Shown here in pieces: positions 21,156-30,993 of a DNA stretch of 64,000 nt (position 1 is the first letter of the stretch; each line of letters opens with the position of its first letter). A program made the position numbers and the translations under genes. This DNA is from Oscillospiraceae bacterium (GTDB lineage: Bacteria; Bacillota; Clostridia; Oscillospirales; CAG-272). The notes beneath the pieces were generated by a model. It saw only the letters and a program-made list of their open reading frames with translations, was not told where the DNA came from and did no database searches. The DNA is taken from NCBI GenBank assembly GCA_015063905.1, contig SVTF01000002.1:55289-119288 (forward strand), given 5' to 3'.

Positions 21156-21285
21156 AAATCCTCCAGGACAGTAAAATAATACACGTCATAGCGAAAAAAA
21201 TCGCTTGAATTATATACGGTTTTATTATATCATAGAATCATAAAACAGTCAATAACTACAAATGACTTTTACAAGGAGAGAAATT

Positions 21286-22557
21286 ATGAGTGCAAAAAAG
21301 GTAATAGTGATCGGTTGCGGAAACAGAGGAAAGACCTACACTGATATTATGTCAAACGAGTTTGCAGGCGAGTTTGAGGTGGTTGCGGTTGCCGAGCCGA
21401 TAGAAGATAGGCGCGAATATATGAGAAAAAAGCATTGCATTCCCGCCGAGATGTGCTTTGAAAGCTGGGAGCCGCTTTTAGAGATGGAAAAGTTTGCGGA
21501 CGTGGCGCTTATCGCTACCATGGACCGAGACCATTATGCTCCTGCCATGGCGGCTATTGAAAAAGGATACGACCTTATGCTCGAAAAGCCTATGTCGCCT
21601 TCTCCCGAAGAGTGTAGGGCGATACAGCACGCCGCGGAGCAAAAGGGCGTGTTTGTGCTTGTATGCCACGTTTTGCGCTTTACCAAATTCTTTAAGGCGC
21701 TCAAAAACATGATAGACGACGGCGAAGTTGGAAGGGTCATGGCTATTCAGCACTTAGAGGGCGTTGGAGACGTACATCATAGCCATAGCTTTGTTCGCGG
21801 AAACTGGGGAAACAGTGACAGGAGCTCTTGTATGATATTGCAGAAATCGTGTCACGATATGGATATACTTGCATGGATGATAGGCAAGAAGTGCACGTCT
21901 GTTCAAAGCTACGGAACGCTTTCTTACTTCAGACGCGAAAACGCTCCCGAGGGTTCTCCGGAAAGGTGTATAGACGGATGTCCTGTCGCCGACACGTGCC
22001 CTTATAATGCCGTAAAGCTTTACGTTGAGGAGCCTAACAAATGGTTTGGACCCGCCGCTACCAAAAAAATACATCCTACGCAAGAGGATTACGAGCGCTC
22101 CGCAAGGGAGACGCAGTTTGGCAAGTGTGTTTTCAAATGCGATAATAACGTAGTAGACCATCAGGTAGTTAATCTGCGATTTGGCGACGACGTGCTGGTG
22201 GATTTCTGCATGAGTGCTTTTACAAGAGGCGGACGAGTTTTGCGCATAATGGGAACAAAGGGCGAGATAAATGCCGTTATGGACGGAAATAAGATCGAAA
22301 TATACGATTTCATAACGCGGGAGAGAAGAACGGTTGATGTTGACTCCAAATCGGGAAATGAAACGATAATGGGCGGACATGGTGGAGGAGATAGCGGCAT
22401 AGTTTTAGCGCTTCTTGATCTTCTTAACGGCAAAAAATCAAAATCCATCTGTGAGATAAAAGAATCCTGCGATAGCCATATGATAGCCTTTGCCGCGGAA
22501 AAGGCAAGGGTAGAGGGGACTATTATCGATATGCGGAGCTTTGATAGCGAATACTAA
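21286..22557 (+). CDS. Gfo/Idh/MocA family oxidoreductase with Cys-rich insert
   Basis: VIVIGCGNRGKTYTD, EKPMSPSPEE; insert RCIDGCPVADTCPYNAV...KCVFKCDNNVVDHQ. Confidence 0.88.
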   Translation: MSAKKVIVIGCGNRGKTYTDIMSNEFAGEFEVVAVAEPIEDRREYMRKKHCIPAEMCFESWEPLLEMEKFADVALIATMDRDHYAPAMAAIEKGYDLMLEKPMSPSPEECRAIQHAAEQKGVFVLVCHVLRFTKFFKALKNMIDDGEVGRVMAIQHLEGVGDVHHSHSFVRGNWGNSDRSSCMILQKSCHDMDILAWMIGKKCTSVQSYGTLSYFRRENAPEGSPERCIDGCPVADTCPYNAVKLYVEEPNKWFGPAATKKIHPTQEDYERSARETQFGKCVFKCDNNVVDHQVVNLRFGDDVLVDFCMSAFTRGGRVLRIMGTKGEINAVMDGNKIEIYDFITRERRTVDVDSKSGNETIMGGHGGGDSGIVLALLDLLNGKKSKSICEIKESCDSHMIAFAAEKARVEGTIIDMRSFDSEY

Positions 22558-22629
22558 ACGCAAAAAATGTAGACAATCGTCAAATAATTGCATAATCTGT
22601 AATAAGCGATCGCGATCGCAGTCGCAACA

Positions 22630-22658
22630 GAGCCCTTGGGCTTATAGCTCAAGGGCTC
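22630..22658. promoter_or_regulatory. Strong hairpin upstream of ZIP transporter gene
   Basis: GAGCCCTTGGGC-TTATA-GCTCAAGGGCTC, 12 bp with one G-U. Confidence 0.5.
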
Positions 22659-22679
22659 GAAATTTGAGGTGATCTGATT

Positions 22680-23426
22680 ATGCAGATAGTGATTTTAACG
22701 GCACTCGGTGTGGGCGGAGCAACTGTGCTTGGCGCGCTTGTCGGGTTCGTTTTTAAAGATATTTCGCAAAAATTCTCAAATATGGTGGTTTCATTCGCGG
22801 CGGGAATCATGCTTGCCGCCGCCGTGCTTGGACTTGTGGAGCCTGCTATCGAGTTCGGCGGCAGGTGGGGAGTGTTGATAGCGGTATTTGGCATCATGGT
22901 TGGAGGTGTGTGCATAAACTTATCGGATAAGCTTGTGCCGCATGTTCACAAGCTGGTTTGCGGAGAGGAGAATAAGGCGGGCAATAAAACGAGAGGGGTA
23001 TTGCTTTTCGTAATTGCGATAGCAATACATAATCTACCCGAGGGAATTGCCGCGGGAGTGGGATTTGGCTCGGGTGATGCCTCGGGCGCGCTGCTTATCG
23101 CGTGGGGAATTGCCTTGCATAATATTCCCGAGGGAATGGTAATTATTGCGCCGATGTTATCGGCGGGAATAAGCCCCAAAAAGACTTTTCTTTTGGCGTT
23201 GGCAACGGGATTCGCAGAGGTCGCGGGTACGCTTGTCGGGTATTTTGCCGTAAGTGTAGCAACGGCTATATTACCGTTTGCACTGTCCTTTGCGGGAGGC
23301 ACCATGCTATACGTAATATCCGAGGAGATGATCCCCGAAACACATTCCGGCAATGAGGCGTATCGGGTAACGTACGCGTTTCTTTGCGGGTTTTGCGTAA
23401 TGCTGATGCTTGATGCAATAATGTAA
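22680..23426 (+). CDS. ZIP family divalent metal transporter
   Basis: AIAIHNLPEGIAAGVGFG and GIALHNIPEGMVIIAPM motifs. Confidence 0.92.
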   Translation: MQIVILTALGVGGATVLGALVGFVFKDISQKFSNMVVSFAAGIMLAAAVLGLVEPAIEFGGRWGVLIAVFGIMVGGVCINLSDKLVPHVHKLVCGEENKAGNKTRGVLLFVIAIAIHNLPEGIAAGVGFGSGDASGALLIAWGIALHNIPEGMVIIAPMLSAGISPKKTFLLALATGFAEVAGTLVGYFAVSVATAILPFALSFAGGTMLYVISEEMIPETHSGNEAYRVTYAFLCGFCVMLMLDAIM

Positions 23427-23455
23427 GCGTTTGGTAAAACTGCCATATTTATTAC

Positions 23456-23500
23456 TTGGCGAAAAGTTGCATTTTGTTTGCAATTTCGCCAAGTTTTTTC
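23456..23500 (+). terminator. Intrinsic terminator after ZIP transporter
   Basis: CTTGGCGAAA...TTTCGCCAAG followed by TTTTTTC. Confidence 0.75.
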
Positions 23501-23529
23501 TTGACACGGACGTGATAAAATAGTATAAT
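23501..23529 (+). promoter_or_regulatory. Sigma-A type promoter for purC
   Basis: TTGACA (23501-23506), N17, TATAAT (23524-23529). Confidence 0.75.
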
Positions 23530-23576
23530 GGAAAAGTAATATTTTTGATTATGCGCAAAGCGCGGGAGGATTAAAT

Positions 23577-24275
23577 ATGGAACTGCTTTACAAAGGAAAA
23601 ACAAAGGACGTTTACGCCCTTGAAAACGGCAACGTGCTGCTTAAGTTTAAAGACGATTGCACAGGTAAGGACGGAGTGTTCGATCCCGGTGAAAACAGCG
23701 TTGGACTTACTATTGACGGTATAGGTAAGGCAAACCTTCAGTCGTCTGTCTACTATTTCGAACTTTGCAAAAAGGCGGGCATCAAGACGCACTACGTTTC
23801 CGCAGACGTTGAAAACGCCACTATGGAGGTACTCCCCGCAGAGTGCTTTGGCAAGGCGCAGGGCGGTAACGGACTTGAGGTCATTTGCAGACTTGTGGCA
23901 ACGGGAAGCTTTATCCGTCGCTACGGTGAATACATAAAGAACGGAACAAGACTTGAGGGCGGTTACGTTGAGTGTACCTTCAAGAACGACGAAAAGGGCG
24001 ATCCGCTTGTTACGGGCGAGGGACTTGTTGCGCTTGGCATCATGACCCCCGAAATGTTCGAGAGCCTCAAAGCGCAGACTCTGGCTATCACGAAGATCGT
24101 TGCCGACGACCTTAAAACGCTTGGTCTTGACCTTTGGGATATCAAGTTTGAGTTCGGTTATAACAACGGTGAGGTCATTCTCATTGACGAGATAGCTTCG
24201 GGTAACATGCGCGTTTACCGCGGTGACACCATCGTTGACCCCGTTGAGCTTACCAAGATAATTAATAACAGATGA
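23577..24275 (+). CDS. purC: Phosphoribosylaminoimidazolesuccinocarboxamide (SAICAR) synthase
   Basis: [42 protein letters not shown]. Confidence 0.9.
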   Translation: MELLYKGKTKDVYALENGNVLLKFKDDCTGKDGVFDPGENSVGLTIDGIGKANLQSSVYYFELCKKAGIKTHYVSADVENATMEVLPAECFGKAQGGNGLEVICRLVATGSFIRRYGEYIKNGTRLEGGYVECTFKNDEKGDPLVTGEGLVALGIMTPEMFESLKAQTLAITKIVADDLKTLGLDLWDIKFEFGYNNGEVILIDEIASGNMRVYRGDTIVDPVELTKIINNR

Positions 24276-24284
24276 TATTTGGAA

Positions 24285-24378
24285 TATGGGGGAAGGGGAA
24301 AACTTCTAAAAAGAAGTTTTCCCCTTCCCCCATACCCCCAACCTCTTTCAAGAACTTTTTAGGCGGAGGGGATGGTGG
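24285..24378 (-). repeat. Intergenic stem-loop repeat copy R8, inverted, after purC
   Basis: Perfect 23-bp IR TATGGGGGAAGGGGAAAACTTCT (24285-24307) / AGAAGTTTTCCCCTTCCCCCATA (24312-24334), then CCCCCAACCTCTTTCAAGAACTTTTTAGGCGGAGGGGATGG. Confidence 0.92.
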
Positions 24379-24494
24379 AAAAAATCATTTAATTGCGAAA
24401 AATCCTCTTGAAAAATGACAAAAAATAGTGTATAATATAGCGGTTGTAAAAAAATAAGTAAAATTTGATTGTTTTTTGATAAAAGGAGACTGTT

Positions 24495-26087
24495 TTGGCA
24501 GACTTGAAAAGAGAAATTGAAAGAAGACGAACGTTTGCGATAATTTCGCACCCTGACGCGGGTAAAACAACGCTGACGGAGAAGTTTTTGCTTTACGGAG
24601 GCGCGATACAGACCGCGGGCTCGGTCAAGGGCAAGCAGAGCGACAAACACGCCGTTTCCGACTGGATGGAGCTTGAAAAGCAGAGAGGAATCTCTGTTAC
24701 GTCGTCGGTTATGCAGTTCGAATACAACGGATATTGTGTAAATATACTTGATACCCCAGGCCACCAGGACTTCTCGGAGGACACCTACCGTACGCTCATG
24801 GCGGCGGATAGCGTGGTAATGGTCATTGACGCGGCAAAGGGTATAGAGCCGCAGACGCGTAAGCTTTTCCGCGTTGTAGCAAGCAGAAACATTCCGATAT
24901 TTACCTTTATTAATAAGCTCGACCGCGAGGCGCTGGATCCCTTTGATCTGCTTGACGAGCTTGAGAGCGAGTTTGGAATAGGCACGTATCCTATGAACTG
25001 GCCAATCTCCTGCGGACAGACGTTCAAGGGAGTTTATGACAGATGGAAAAAGCACATTCTCACCTTTGATAATTTCCACGGCGGACGCGAAAGACTCCGC
25101 GCCATCGAGTGCGACATAAACGACAGAGAAAGACTCGACGAGCTTATCACGCACGACCTTGCCGATACGCTTTGCGAGCAGGTCGAGCTGCTTGACGGCG
25201 CTTGCTTTGACTTCGATCTTAAAAAGGTGAGATGCGGAAAGCTTTCTCCCGTGTTTTTTGGCTCGGCGCTCAACAACTTCGGTATCGAGCCTTTTCTTGA
25301 GAGCTTTCTCGAGATGACCACGCCCCCGCTTGTGAGACAGACAATAAAGGGAGACGTCGATCCCTTCGACGAGCATTTTTCTGCGTTCGTATTCAAGATC
25401 CAGGCGAATATGAACAAGGCACACCGTGACCGTATCGCGTTTATGCGTATCTGCTCGGGCAAGTTCGAGAAGGGCAAAGAGTATTTGCACGTAAGACCCA
25501 ATAAAATGATAAAGCTGTCCCAGCCTCAGCAGATGATGGCGCAGGATAGAGAGATAATAAGCGAAGCGTATGCGGGTGACATCATCGGCGTGTTCGACCC
25601 CGGCATCTTTTCAATAGGCGACACGATATGCGAGCCGCCCATAAAGGTGGAATTTAAGGGTATTCCCACATTTGCGCCCGAGCATTTCGCCGTTATCGAG
25701 CAGATAGACTCCATGAAGCGCAAGCAGTTCCAGAAGGGAATGGAGCAGATCGCCGAGGAGGGCGCGATACAGATATTCTTCCTGCCCGACGCGGGTATGG
25801 AGCGAGTCATCGTGGGCGTTGTCGGTATGCTTCAGTTTGACGTGCTGAAATTCCGCTTGCAGAGCGAGTACGGCGTGGGATATTCAAGAATGGATATGCC
25901 GCACGATCAGATAAGATATATCGAAAAATGCCCCTGCGATCCCAAAAACCTCGTGCTTTCGGGCGATACGCGCAGAGTTGTTGACGTTCGCGGCAACAGC
26001 TTGCTCATCTTCCCCGGAACGTGGGCGATAAACTGGGCGCTTGAAAACAACCAAGGATTAGAGCTTTCGGAGTTCAACCGTTGGTGA
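24495..26087 (+). CDS. prfC: Peptide chain release factor 3 (TTG start)
   Basis: 530 aa; ISHPDAGKTTLTEKFLLYGGAIQTAGSVKGKQ, DTPGHQDFSEDTYR. Confidence 0.93.
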   Translation: MADLKREIERRRTFAIISHPDAGKTTLTEKFLLYGGAIQTAGSVKGKQSDKHAVSDWMELEKQRGISVTSSVMQFEYNGYCVNILDTPGHQDFSEDTYRTLMAADSVVMVIDAAKGIEPQTRKLFRVVASRNIPIFTFINKLDREALDPFDLLDELESEFGIGTYPMNWPISCGQTFKGVYDRWKKHILTFDNFHGGRERLRAIECDINDRERLDELITHDLADTLCEQVELLDGACFDFDLKKVRCGKLSPVFFGSALNNFGIEPFLESFLEMTTPPLVRQTIKGDVDPFDEHFSAFVFKIQANMNKAHRDRIAFMRICSGKFEKGKEYLHVRPNKMIKLSQPQQMMAQDREIISEAYAGDIIGVFDPGIFSIGDTICEPPIKVEFKGIPTFAPEHFAVIEQIDSMKRKQFQKGMEQIAEEGAIQIFFLPDAGMERVIVGVVGMLQFDVLKFRLQSEYGVGYSRMDMPHDQIRYIEKCPCDPKNLVLSGDTRRVVDVRGNSLLIFPGTWAINWALENNQGLELSEFNRW

Positions 26088-26105
26088 ATGGTATAAATAA
26101 CAAGA

Positions 26106-26134
26106 ATATCCCTCACGGAAGATGTGAGGGATAT
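26106..26134. terminator. Intrinsic terminator between prfC and convergent lipoprotein gene
   Basis: ATATCCCTCAC-ggaagat-GTGAGGGATAT followed by TTTAGCTTTTT. Confidence 0.75.
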
Positions 26135-26143
26135 TTTAGCTTT

Positions 26144-26968
26144 TTATTTGCCCGATCCTGTAAAAGTGACTGCCGCAGAGTACAAAGTGTAGTTCATAGA
26201 CCCAATCTGCAGCTTCTCCCAGTCGGCAGGTGAGCCGTCAAAGACGATGCTTTGGAGATTTGTGCAGTTGTAAAGCGCCATATCGGCGATGGATGTGATT
26301 TTGGCGGAAAGGGTAAGCGTTTGCGCCTGGTTGGCTGCGGGGTAGGAGATCAGCACGGTGCGATCGGCAGAGTAGAGAACCCCATCTATGTCGCGGTAGA
26401 CTCTGTTGCTGCTATCTACCATAATGTATACAAGATTGGAGCAACCGCCAAACGCCATATCTCCGATGCTTGTAACAGTGGACGGGATCTGTACTGTGCG
26501 GATACTTTCGTTTTCAAAAAAGGCTCTTGCTTCAATGCATGTGACAATATCCCCCGAAGGACTCTTTGCGGGGATGATCACCGATTGATCTGTGTACGTT
26601 CCGATGCCAACTACGCAACACGTGCCGTTGCCGTACGAATAATACTGTAAAGAGGGAACCGGTTCCGGAGTTACAGCGTCGGTCTCGGTCTCACTTTCGG
26701 TTGTGTCTTCGGGTTGGTCTTGTGTGATAGCATCGGTTTCTTCCGGGAGAGATTCATTCGTTTGCTCTTGGCTTTGAGTTTCCTGGGGTAAAGGAGAATT
26801 GTGAGTGCCCGCATCGGCTGTACCTGTTTCGGTAACTGTAGAGCTTTCGGTGTCGCTTTCCTTTTGAGTCCCATTGGTCTTGCGTTTGCTGCATGATGGG
26901 AGCAAAATGGCGCACAAAAGGCATAGGATAAGTATAGCCGCGATGCGCGATAAAGTTATTCTTTTCAT
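26144..26968 (-). CDS. Lipoprotein with Thr/Glu-rich linker and BspA-type leucine-rich repeat domain
   Basis: Lipobox LLPSC; linker TESSTVTETGTADAG...; repeats ARAFFENESIRTVQIPSTVTSIGDMAFGGCSNL. Confidence 0.8.
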   Translation of the reverse strand: MKRITLSRIAAILILCLLCAILLPSCSKRKTNGTQKESDTESSTVTETGTADAGTHNSPLPQETQSQEQTNESLPEETDAITQDQPEDTTESETETDAVTPEPVPSLQYYSYGNGTCCVVGIGTYTDQSVIIPAKSPSGDIVTCIEARAFFENESIRTVQIPSTVTSIGDMAFGGCSNLVYIMVDSSNRVYRDIDGVLYSADRTVLISYPAANQAQTLTLSAKITSIADMALYNCTNLQSIVFDGSPADWEKLQIGSMNYTLYSAAVTFTGSGK

Positions 26969-27260
26969 ATCAAACCTCGATTGGTGTATAAATTTTGTGG
27001 TGTTTGCAAACCCTAAAAAAATTATAACAACGGATATTCGCAAAGTCAAACAAAACTGTACGACCCAAACTGCCCGTATTCGTGCCAATATGATAGGAAA
27101 TCAGTGCGCATCTACCATATATGACAAGGAGCTACACAAAAAAGTTTTCGACAGCTTTTGCGGGATAATATATGGGCGAAAGCGCGCAAACTATTGACAA
27201 AACTGCATTTTTGTGCTAAAATGATATTGAATTATAATGACTGTGGCAAAGGAGGAGCCT

Positions 27261-27872
27261 ATGAAAAAGAGCATAATAACCGTCAGCCGCGAATTCGGAA
27301 GTGGCGGAAGAACGATAGGTCGTATCGTGGCGGATAAGCTGGGATATAAGTTTTACGATGACGAAATAATTGATAGAGTAGTCAAAGAAAGCGGGCTGTC
27401 GCGCGAGATAGTTGAAAGATATGATGAATATGCAACGCATAGAAACAGTCTTTTATATACTTTGGCGGTGAATTCCATGGGCGACGGAGTCCACGGGCTG
27501 TCATTTGCGAATCAGGTGCAGATAGCGCAGGCCACTGTTATTAAACAGGTTGCCGACGAGGGAAATTGCGTTATTATAGGACGCGGAGCCGACTACATCC
27601 TGCGCGACAGAAAGGACTGCTTTAACGTTTTTGTGCGCGCGGATATGGCATCCAAGGTTAAGAGAGTTGAGGAGCTTTACGGCAAGACACAGCAAAAGAC
27701 CGAGGACAGAATCAAGGATAAGGATACGAAAAGAAAGGTGTTTTACCGTTCGTTCGCTTTGCGTGAATGGGGAGATATTGCAAACTATAATCTGGTGTTG
27801 GATAGCGGTGTAATAGGGATAGATAAATGCGCCGAAATCATTTGTGATATTGTACAATCTACCGGTAACTGA
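27261..27872 (+). CDS. Cytidylate kinase-like family protein
   Basis: SIITVSREFGSGGRTIGRIVADKLGYKFYDDEIID, VIIGRGADYIL. Confidence 0.88.
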   Translation: MKKSIITVSREFGSGGRTIGRIVADKLGYKFYDDEIIDRVVKESGLSREIVERYDEYATHRNSLLYTLAVNSMGDGVHGLSFANQVQIAQATVIKQVADEGNCVIIGRGADYILRDRKDCFNVFVRADMASKVKRVEELYGKTQQKTEDRIKDKDTKRKVFYRSFALREWGDIANYNLVLDSGVIGIDKCAEIICDIVQSTGN

Positions 27873-27999
27873 ATATGTCAAGAATACAAAAGCCCGGCGA
27901 TGAAACGGCGGGTTTTTTGTCATAATGCCGACACTTTTGACACTTGAATAAAAATACTTGAAAAACGCAAAAAAGTGTATAAAAATATTGTAAAAAACA

Positions 28000-28052
28000 T
28001 TGACAATAGAGGGCTTTGGTGGTATAATTAAACTACTTTATTTTAGTAAAGT
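28000..28052 (+). promoter_or_regulatory. Promoter and candidate operator for the ABC transporter operon
   Basis: TTGACA (28000-28005), N17, TATAAT (28023-28028); dyad ACTTTA-N6-TAAAGT (28035-28052) near the start site. Confidence 0.7.
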
Positions 28053-28107
28053 GGAGACTGTTTGAATTAGGCTTTGTAACAAAACGATTGGAACGGAGAA
28101 CAAAACA

Positions 28108-29100
28108 ATGAAAAAAGTATTGGCAGTATTTATGGCATTGATCATGTCGGTGTCCTCAATGGCACTTGTTTCCTGCGATTTCTCGGGCGACAAATCCAAG
28201 GAAGATCAGAAATATACGGTTGGCGTGTGCCAGCTTGTTCAGCATCCCGCGCTCGACGCTGCAACTCAGGGTTTTATTGACACTCTTAAGGCTGAGATCG
28301 GTGAGGATAATCTAACCATTCTTAACGAGAATGCAAGCAACGATCCTGCTACTTGTACTACTATCGTTAATAATTTCGTAAGCAAAAAAGTAGATCTTAT
28401 TATGGCTAACGCTACGCCCGCGCTTCAGGCAGCTGCGCAGCAGGAGGATATTCCCGTTCTCGGCACGTCCATAACGGAGTATGGTGTTGCTCTCGGATTG
28501 GAAAACTTTGACGGACTTATCGGCGCTAATATATCGGGCACCAGCGACCTTGCTCCGCTTGATCAGCAGGCAAAGATGATCGTGGATCTTTTCCCTGATG
28601 CTGAAAACATCGCGCTTCTTTATTGCAGCGCAGAGCCCAACTCCGAGTATCAGGTCAAGGAGATAAGAAAGCAGTTGACGCAAAACGGTATTGCTGACGC
28701 TAACATTAGAGATTTTTCGTTTACCGATTCCAATGATGTAAGCACGGTGGCTGCTGCTGCCGCGGCTTATGCGGACGTTATATACATTCCTACGGACAAC
28801 ACGGCTGCGAGCTGCGCCGAGACTATCAATGGAGTTATCGGCGACGTTCCCGTTATAGCGGGCGAAGAGGGTATCTGCTCCGGTTGCGGAGTTGCAACTC
28901 TTTGTATAAGCTACTATGACCTTGGTGTTGCAACCGGTAAGATGGCAGCAAAGATACTCAAGGGCGAAGCTAAGATCGAGGAAATGGCAATCGATTATGC
29001 TGAAACCTTTACCAAGAAGTACAACGCGGCAAAGTGCGAGCAGCTCGGCATCAGCACCGAGGCGCTTGTAAAGGCTGGCTATATCGCAATAGGTGAATAA
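28108..29100 (+). CDS. ABC transporter substrate-binding lipoprotein (TrpX-like family)
   Basis: Signal peptide with VSC lipobox; YTVGVCQLVQHPALDAATQGF, VPVIAGEEGICSGCGVATLCISYYDLG. Confidence 0.88.
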   Translation: MKKVLAVFMALIMSVSSMALVSCDFSGDKSKEDQKYTVGVCQLVQHPALDAATQGFIDTLKAEIGEDNLTILNENASNDPATCTTIVNNFVSKKVDLIMANATPALQAAAQQEDIPVLGTSITEYGVALGLENFDGLIGANISGTSDLAPLDQQAKMIVDLFPDAENIALLYCSAEPNSEYQVKEIRKQLTQNGIADANIRDFSFTDSNDVSTVAAAAAAYADVIYIPTDNTAASCAETINGVIGDVPVIAGEEGICSGCGVATLCISYYDLGVATGKMAAKILKGEAKIEEMAIDYAETFTKKYNAAKCEQLGISTEALVKAGYIAIGE

Positions 29101-29126
29101 TACCTGAACAAACTATAAATAAAAGG

Positions 29127-29159
29127 CTTTGCCTGCGGAGAAGCTATCCGCAGGCAAAG
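29127..29159 (+). terminator. Strong intercistronic hairpin between substrate-binding protein and permease genes
   Basis: CTTTGCCTGCGGA / TCCGCAGGCAAAG, 13-bp stem, no immediate long T-run. Confidence 0.65.
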
Positions 29160-29218
29160 TGATTAAAAAGGCAAGTATATCGTGGCGCTTGCGATAATAT
29201 ACATGAAAGGATCATAAA

Positions 29219-30148
29219 ATGGAAATGCTGTTAAATTGGCTTGGTACTTTGCCGGGCGCTGTGGGACAGGGTCTCGTTTGGGGAATAATGGCGATAGGTC
29301 TGTATATCACTTTTAAGGTGTTAGACATTGCCGATCTTACCGTGGACGGATCTATATGTACGGGCGCTGCCGTGTGTACTATGCTTATCACCAAAGAGGT
29401 CAACGTATGGATCGCTATTCTTGGCGCAATAGCCGCAGGAATGGTAGCCGGACTTGTAACGGGACTTTTGCATACCACGCTTGGAATTCCGGCAATACTT
29501 GCGGGAATATTGACTCAGCTTATGCTTTGGTCTGTCAATCTTTTGATTATGGGAAGCAAGGCGAATGTGGCTCTCTCGAGATTTAAATACGGAGACAAGG
29601 TTCTTATATCCGCCAGCAACTCCAAAATATACCTGACGCTGGCTATCCTGGCTGCATTTGTGGCGGTAATTGTTGGATTGCTGTATTGGTTTTTTGGCAC
29701 CGAGCTCGGAATGTCGCTTCGTAGCACGGGCAACAATATTGAAATGTCGCGTGCGCAGGGAATCAACACAAACTTTACAAAGGTATTCGGTCTTGCGCTT
29801 TCTAACGGTATTGTTGCGCTTGCGGGCTCACTTTTGGCTCAGCAGCAGGGTGCGGCAGACATCAATATGGGACGCGGCGCGATAGTTATCGGACTCGCGG
29901 CAGTCATAGTGGGAGAGGCGCTATTCCAAAGAAAAACAACAAATTTTGCTCTTAGGCTGGTATTCGTAGTATGCGGAGCCATCATATATTGGTTCGTATT
30001 CCAGACTGTAATATTTATCGGTCTGCCCAGCGAGCTTTTGAAGATGCTTTCGGCAATAGTGGTTGCGCTTTTCCTTGGTATCCCTTATTTGAAAACCAAG
30101 ATCGTGTCCAAAAAACGCAAAGTCAAGGAGGTAAGTAAGGATGCTTGA
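29219..30148 (+). CDS. ABC transporter permease
   Basis: 309 aa with many TM segments; follows the substrate-binding protein gene. Confidence 0.87.
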   Translation: MEMLLNWLGTLPGAVGQGLVWGIMAIGLYITFKVLDIADLTVDGSICTGAAVCTMLITKEVNVWIAILGAIAAGMVAGLVTGLLHTTLGIPAILAGILTQLMLWSVNLLIMGSKANVALSRFKYGDKVLISASNSKIYLTLAILAAFVAVIVGLLYWFFGTELGMSLRSTGNNIEMSRAQGINTNFTKVFGLALSNGIVALAGSLLAQQQGAADINMGRGAIVIGLAAVIVGEALFQRKTTNFALRLVFVVCGAIIYWFVFQTVIFIGLPSELLKMLSAIVVALFLGIPYLKTKIVSKKRKVKEVSKDA

Positions 30149-30935
30149 GATCAAGAATATTTACAAGACCTTCAACGAGGGAACAATAAACGAAAAAAAG
30201 GTGTTTGAGGATCTTTCACTCACGCTCGAGGACGGAGATTTTGTAACCGTCATAGGAGGAAACGGCGCGGGTAAATCAACCATGCTGAATATAGTTGCGG
30301 GTGCTTATTCCGTTGACGAGGGACAGGTCATTATTGACGGAGTTGACGTTACCAAGCTTCCCGAATATAAAAGAGCTCAGTATATCGGACGTGTATTTCA
30401 GGATCCCAGAATGGGAACGGCGTCGGATATGTGGGTGGAAGAAAACATGTCAGTTGCGGACAGCCGCGGACATCGCAGAGGTGTCAGATGGGCGATAACG
30501 GGCAAGGATAGAGCTAGATATCGCGAGCAGCTTAAGCTTCTTGATCTTGGCCTTGAGGATAGGCTCAAAACCAAGATGGGATTGCTTTCGGGCGGACAGC
30601 GTCAGGCGGTAACATTGCTTATGGCTGCCATGAAAAAGCCCAAGCTTTTGTTGCTTGACGAGCATACGGCGGCGCTTGACCCCAAGACTGCCGCAAAGGT
30701 GCTGGAAATAACCGATAAGCTTATTGCGGAGAACAAGCTCACCGTTTTGATGGTAACTCACAATATGCGCGACGCAATAGCGCACGGAAATCGCATCATA
30801 ATGATGAACGCGGGCAAAATAGTGCTGGATATTAAGGGAGAAGACAAGAAAAAGCTCACTGTAGAGGCACTTTTGGCAAAGTTCACCGAGGCGAGCGGAG
30901 CGGAATTCGCAAGCGACAGAGCATTGCTCAGTTAA
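30141..30935 (+). CDS. ABC transporter ATP-binding protein
   Basis: Walker A GGNGAGKST, signature LLSGGQRQAV, Walker B LLLLDEHTAAL. Confidence 0.93.
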   Translation: MLEIKNIYKTFNEGTINEKKVFEDLSLTLEDGDFVTVIGGNGAGKSTMLNIVAGAYSVDEGQVIIDGVDVTKLPEYKRAQYIGRVFQDPRMGTASDMWVEENMSVADSRGHRRGVRWAITGKDRARYREQLKLLDLGLEDRLKTKMGLLSGGQRQAVTLLMAAMKKPKLLLLDEHTAALDPKTAAKVLEITDKLIAENKLTVLMVTHNMRDAIAHGNRIIMMNAGKIVLDIKGEDKKKLTVEALLAKFTEASGAEFASDRALLS

Positions 30936-30957
30936 ATACGATTACTAATATTAAAAG

Positions 30958-30985
30958 CGACTCGCGGTTTTTGTGCCGCGAGTCG
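30958..30985. terminator. Bidirectional terminator
   Basis: CGACTCGCGG-tttttgtg-CCGCGAGTCG followed by TATTTTTATT. Confidence 0.85.
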
Positions 30986-30993
30986 TATTTTTA

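Noticed and set aside
24348-25490. 380-aa minus-strand ORF
   Set aside because: Antisense shadow of prfC; no motifs or RBS.
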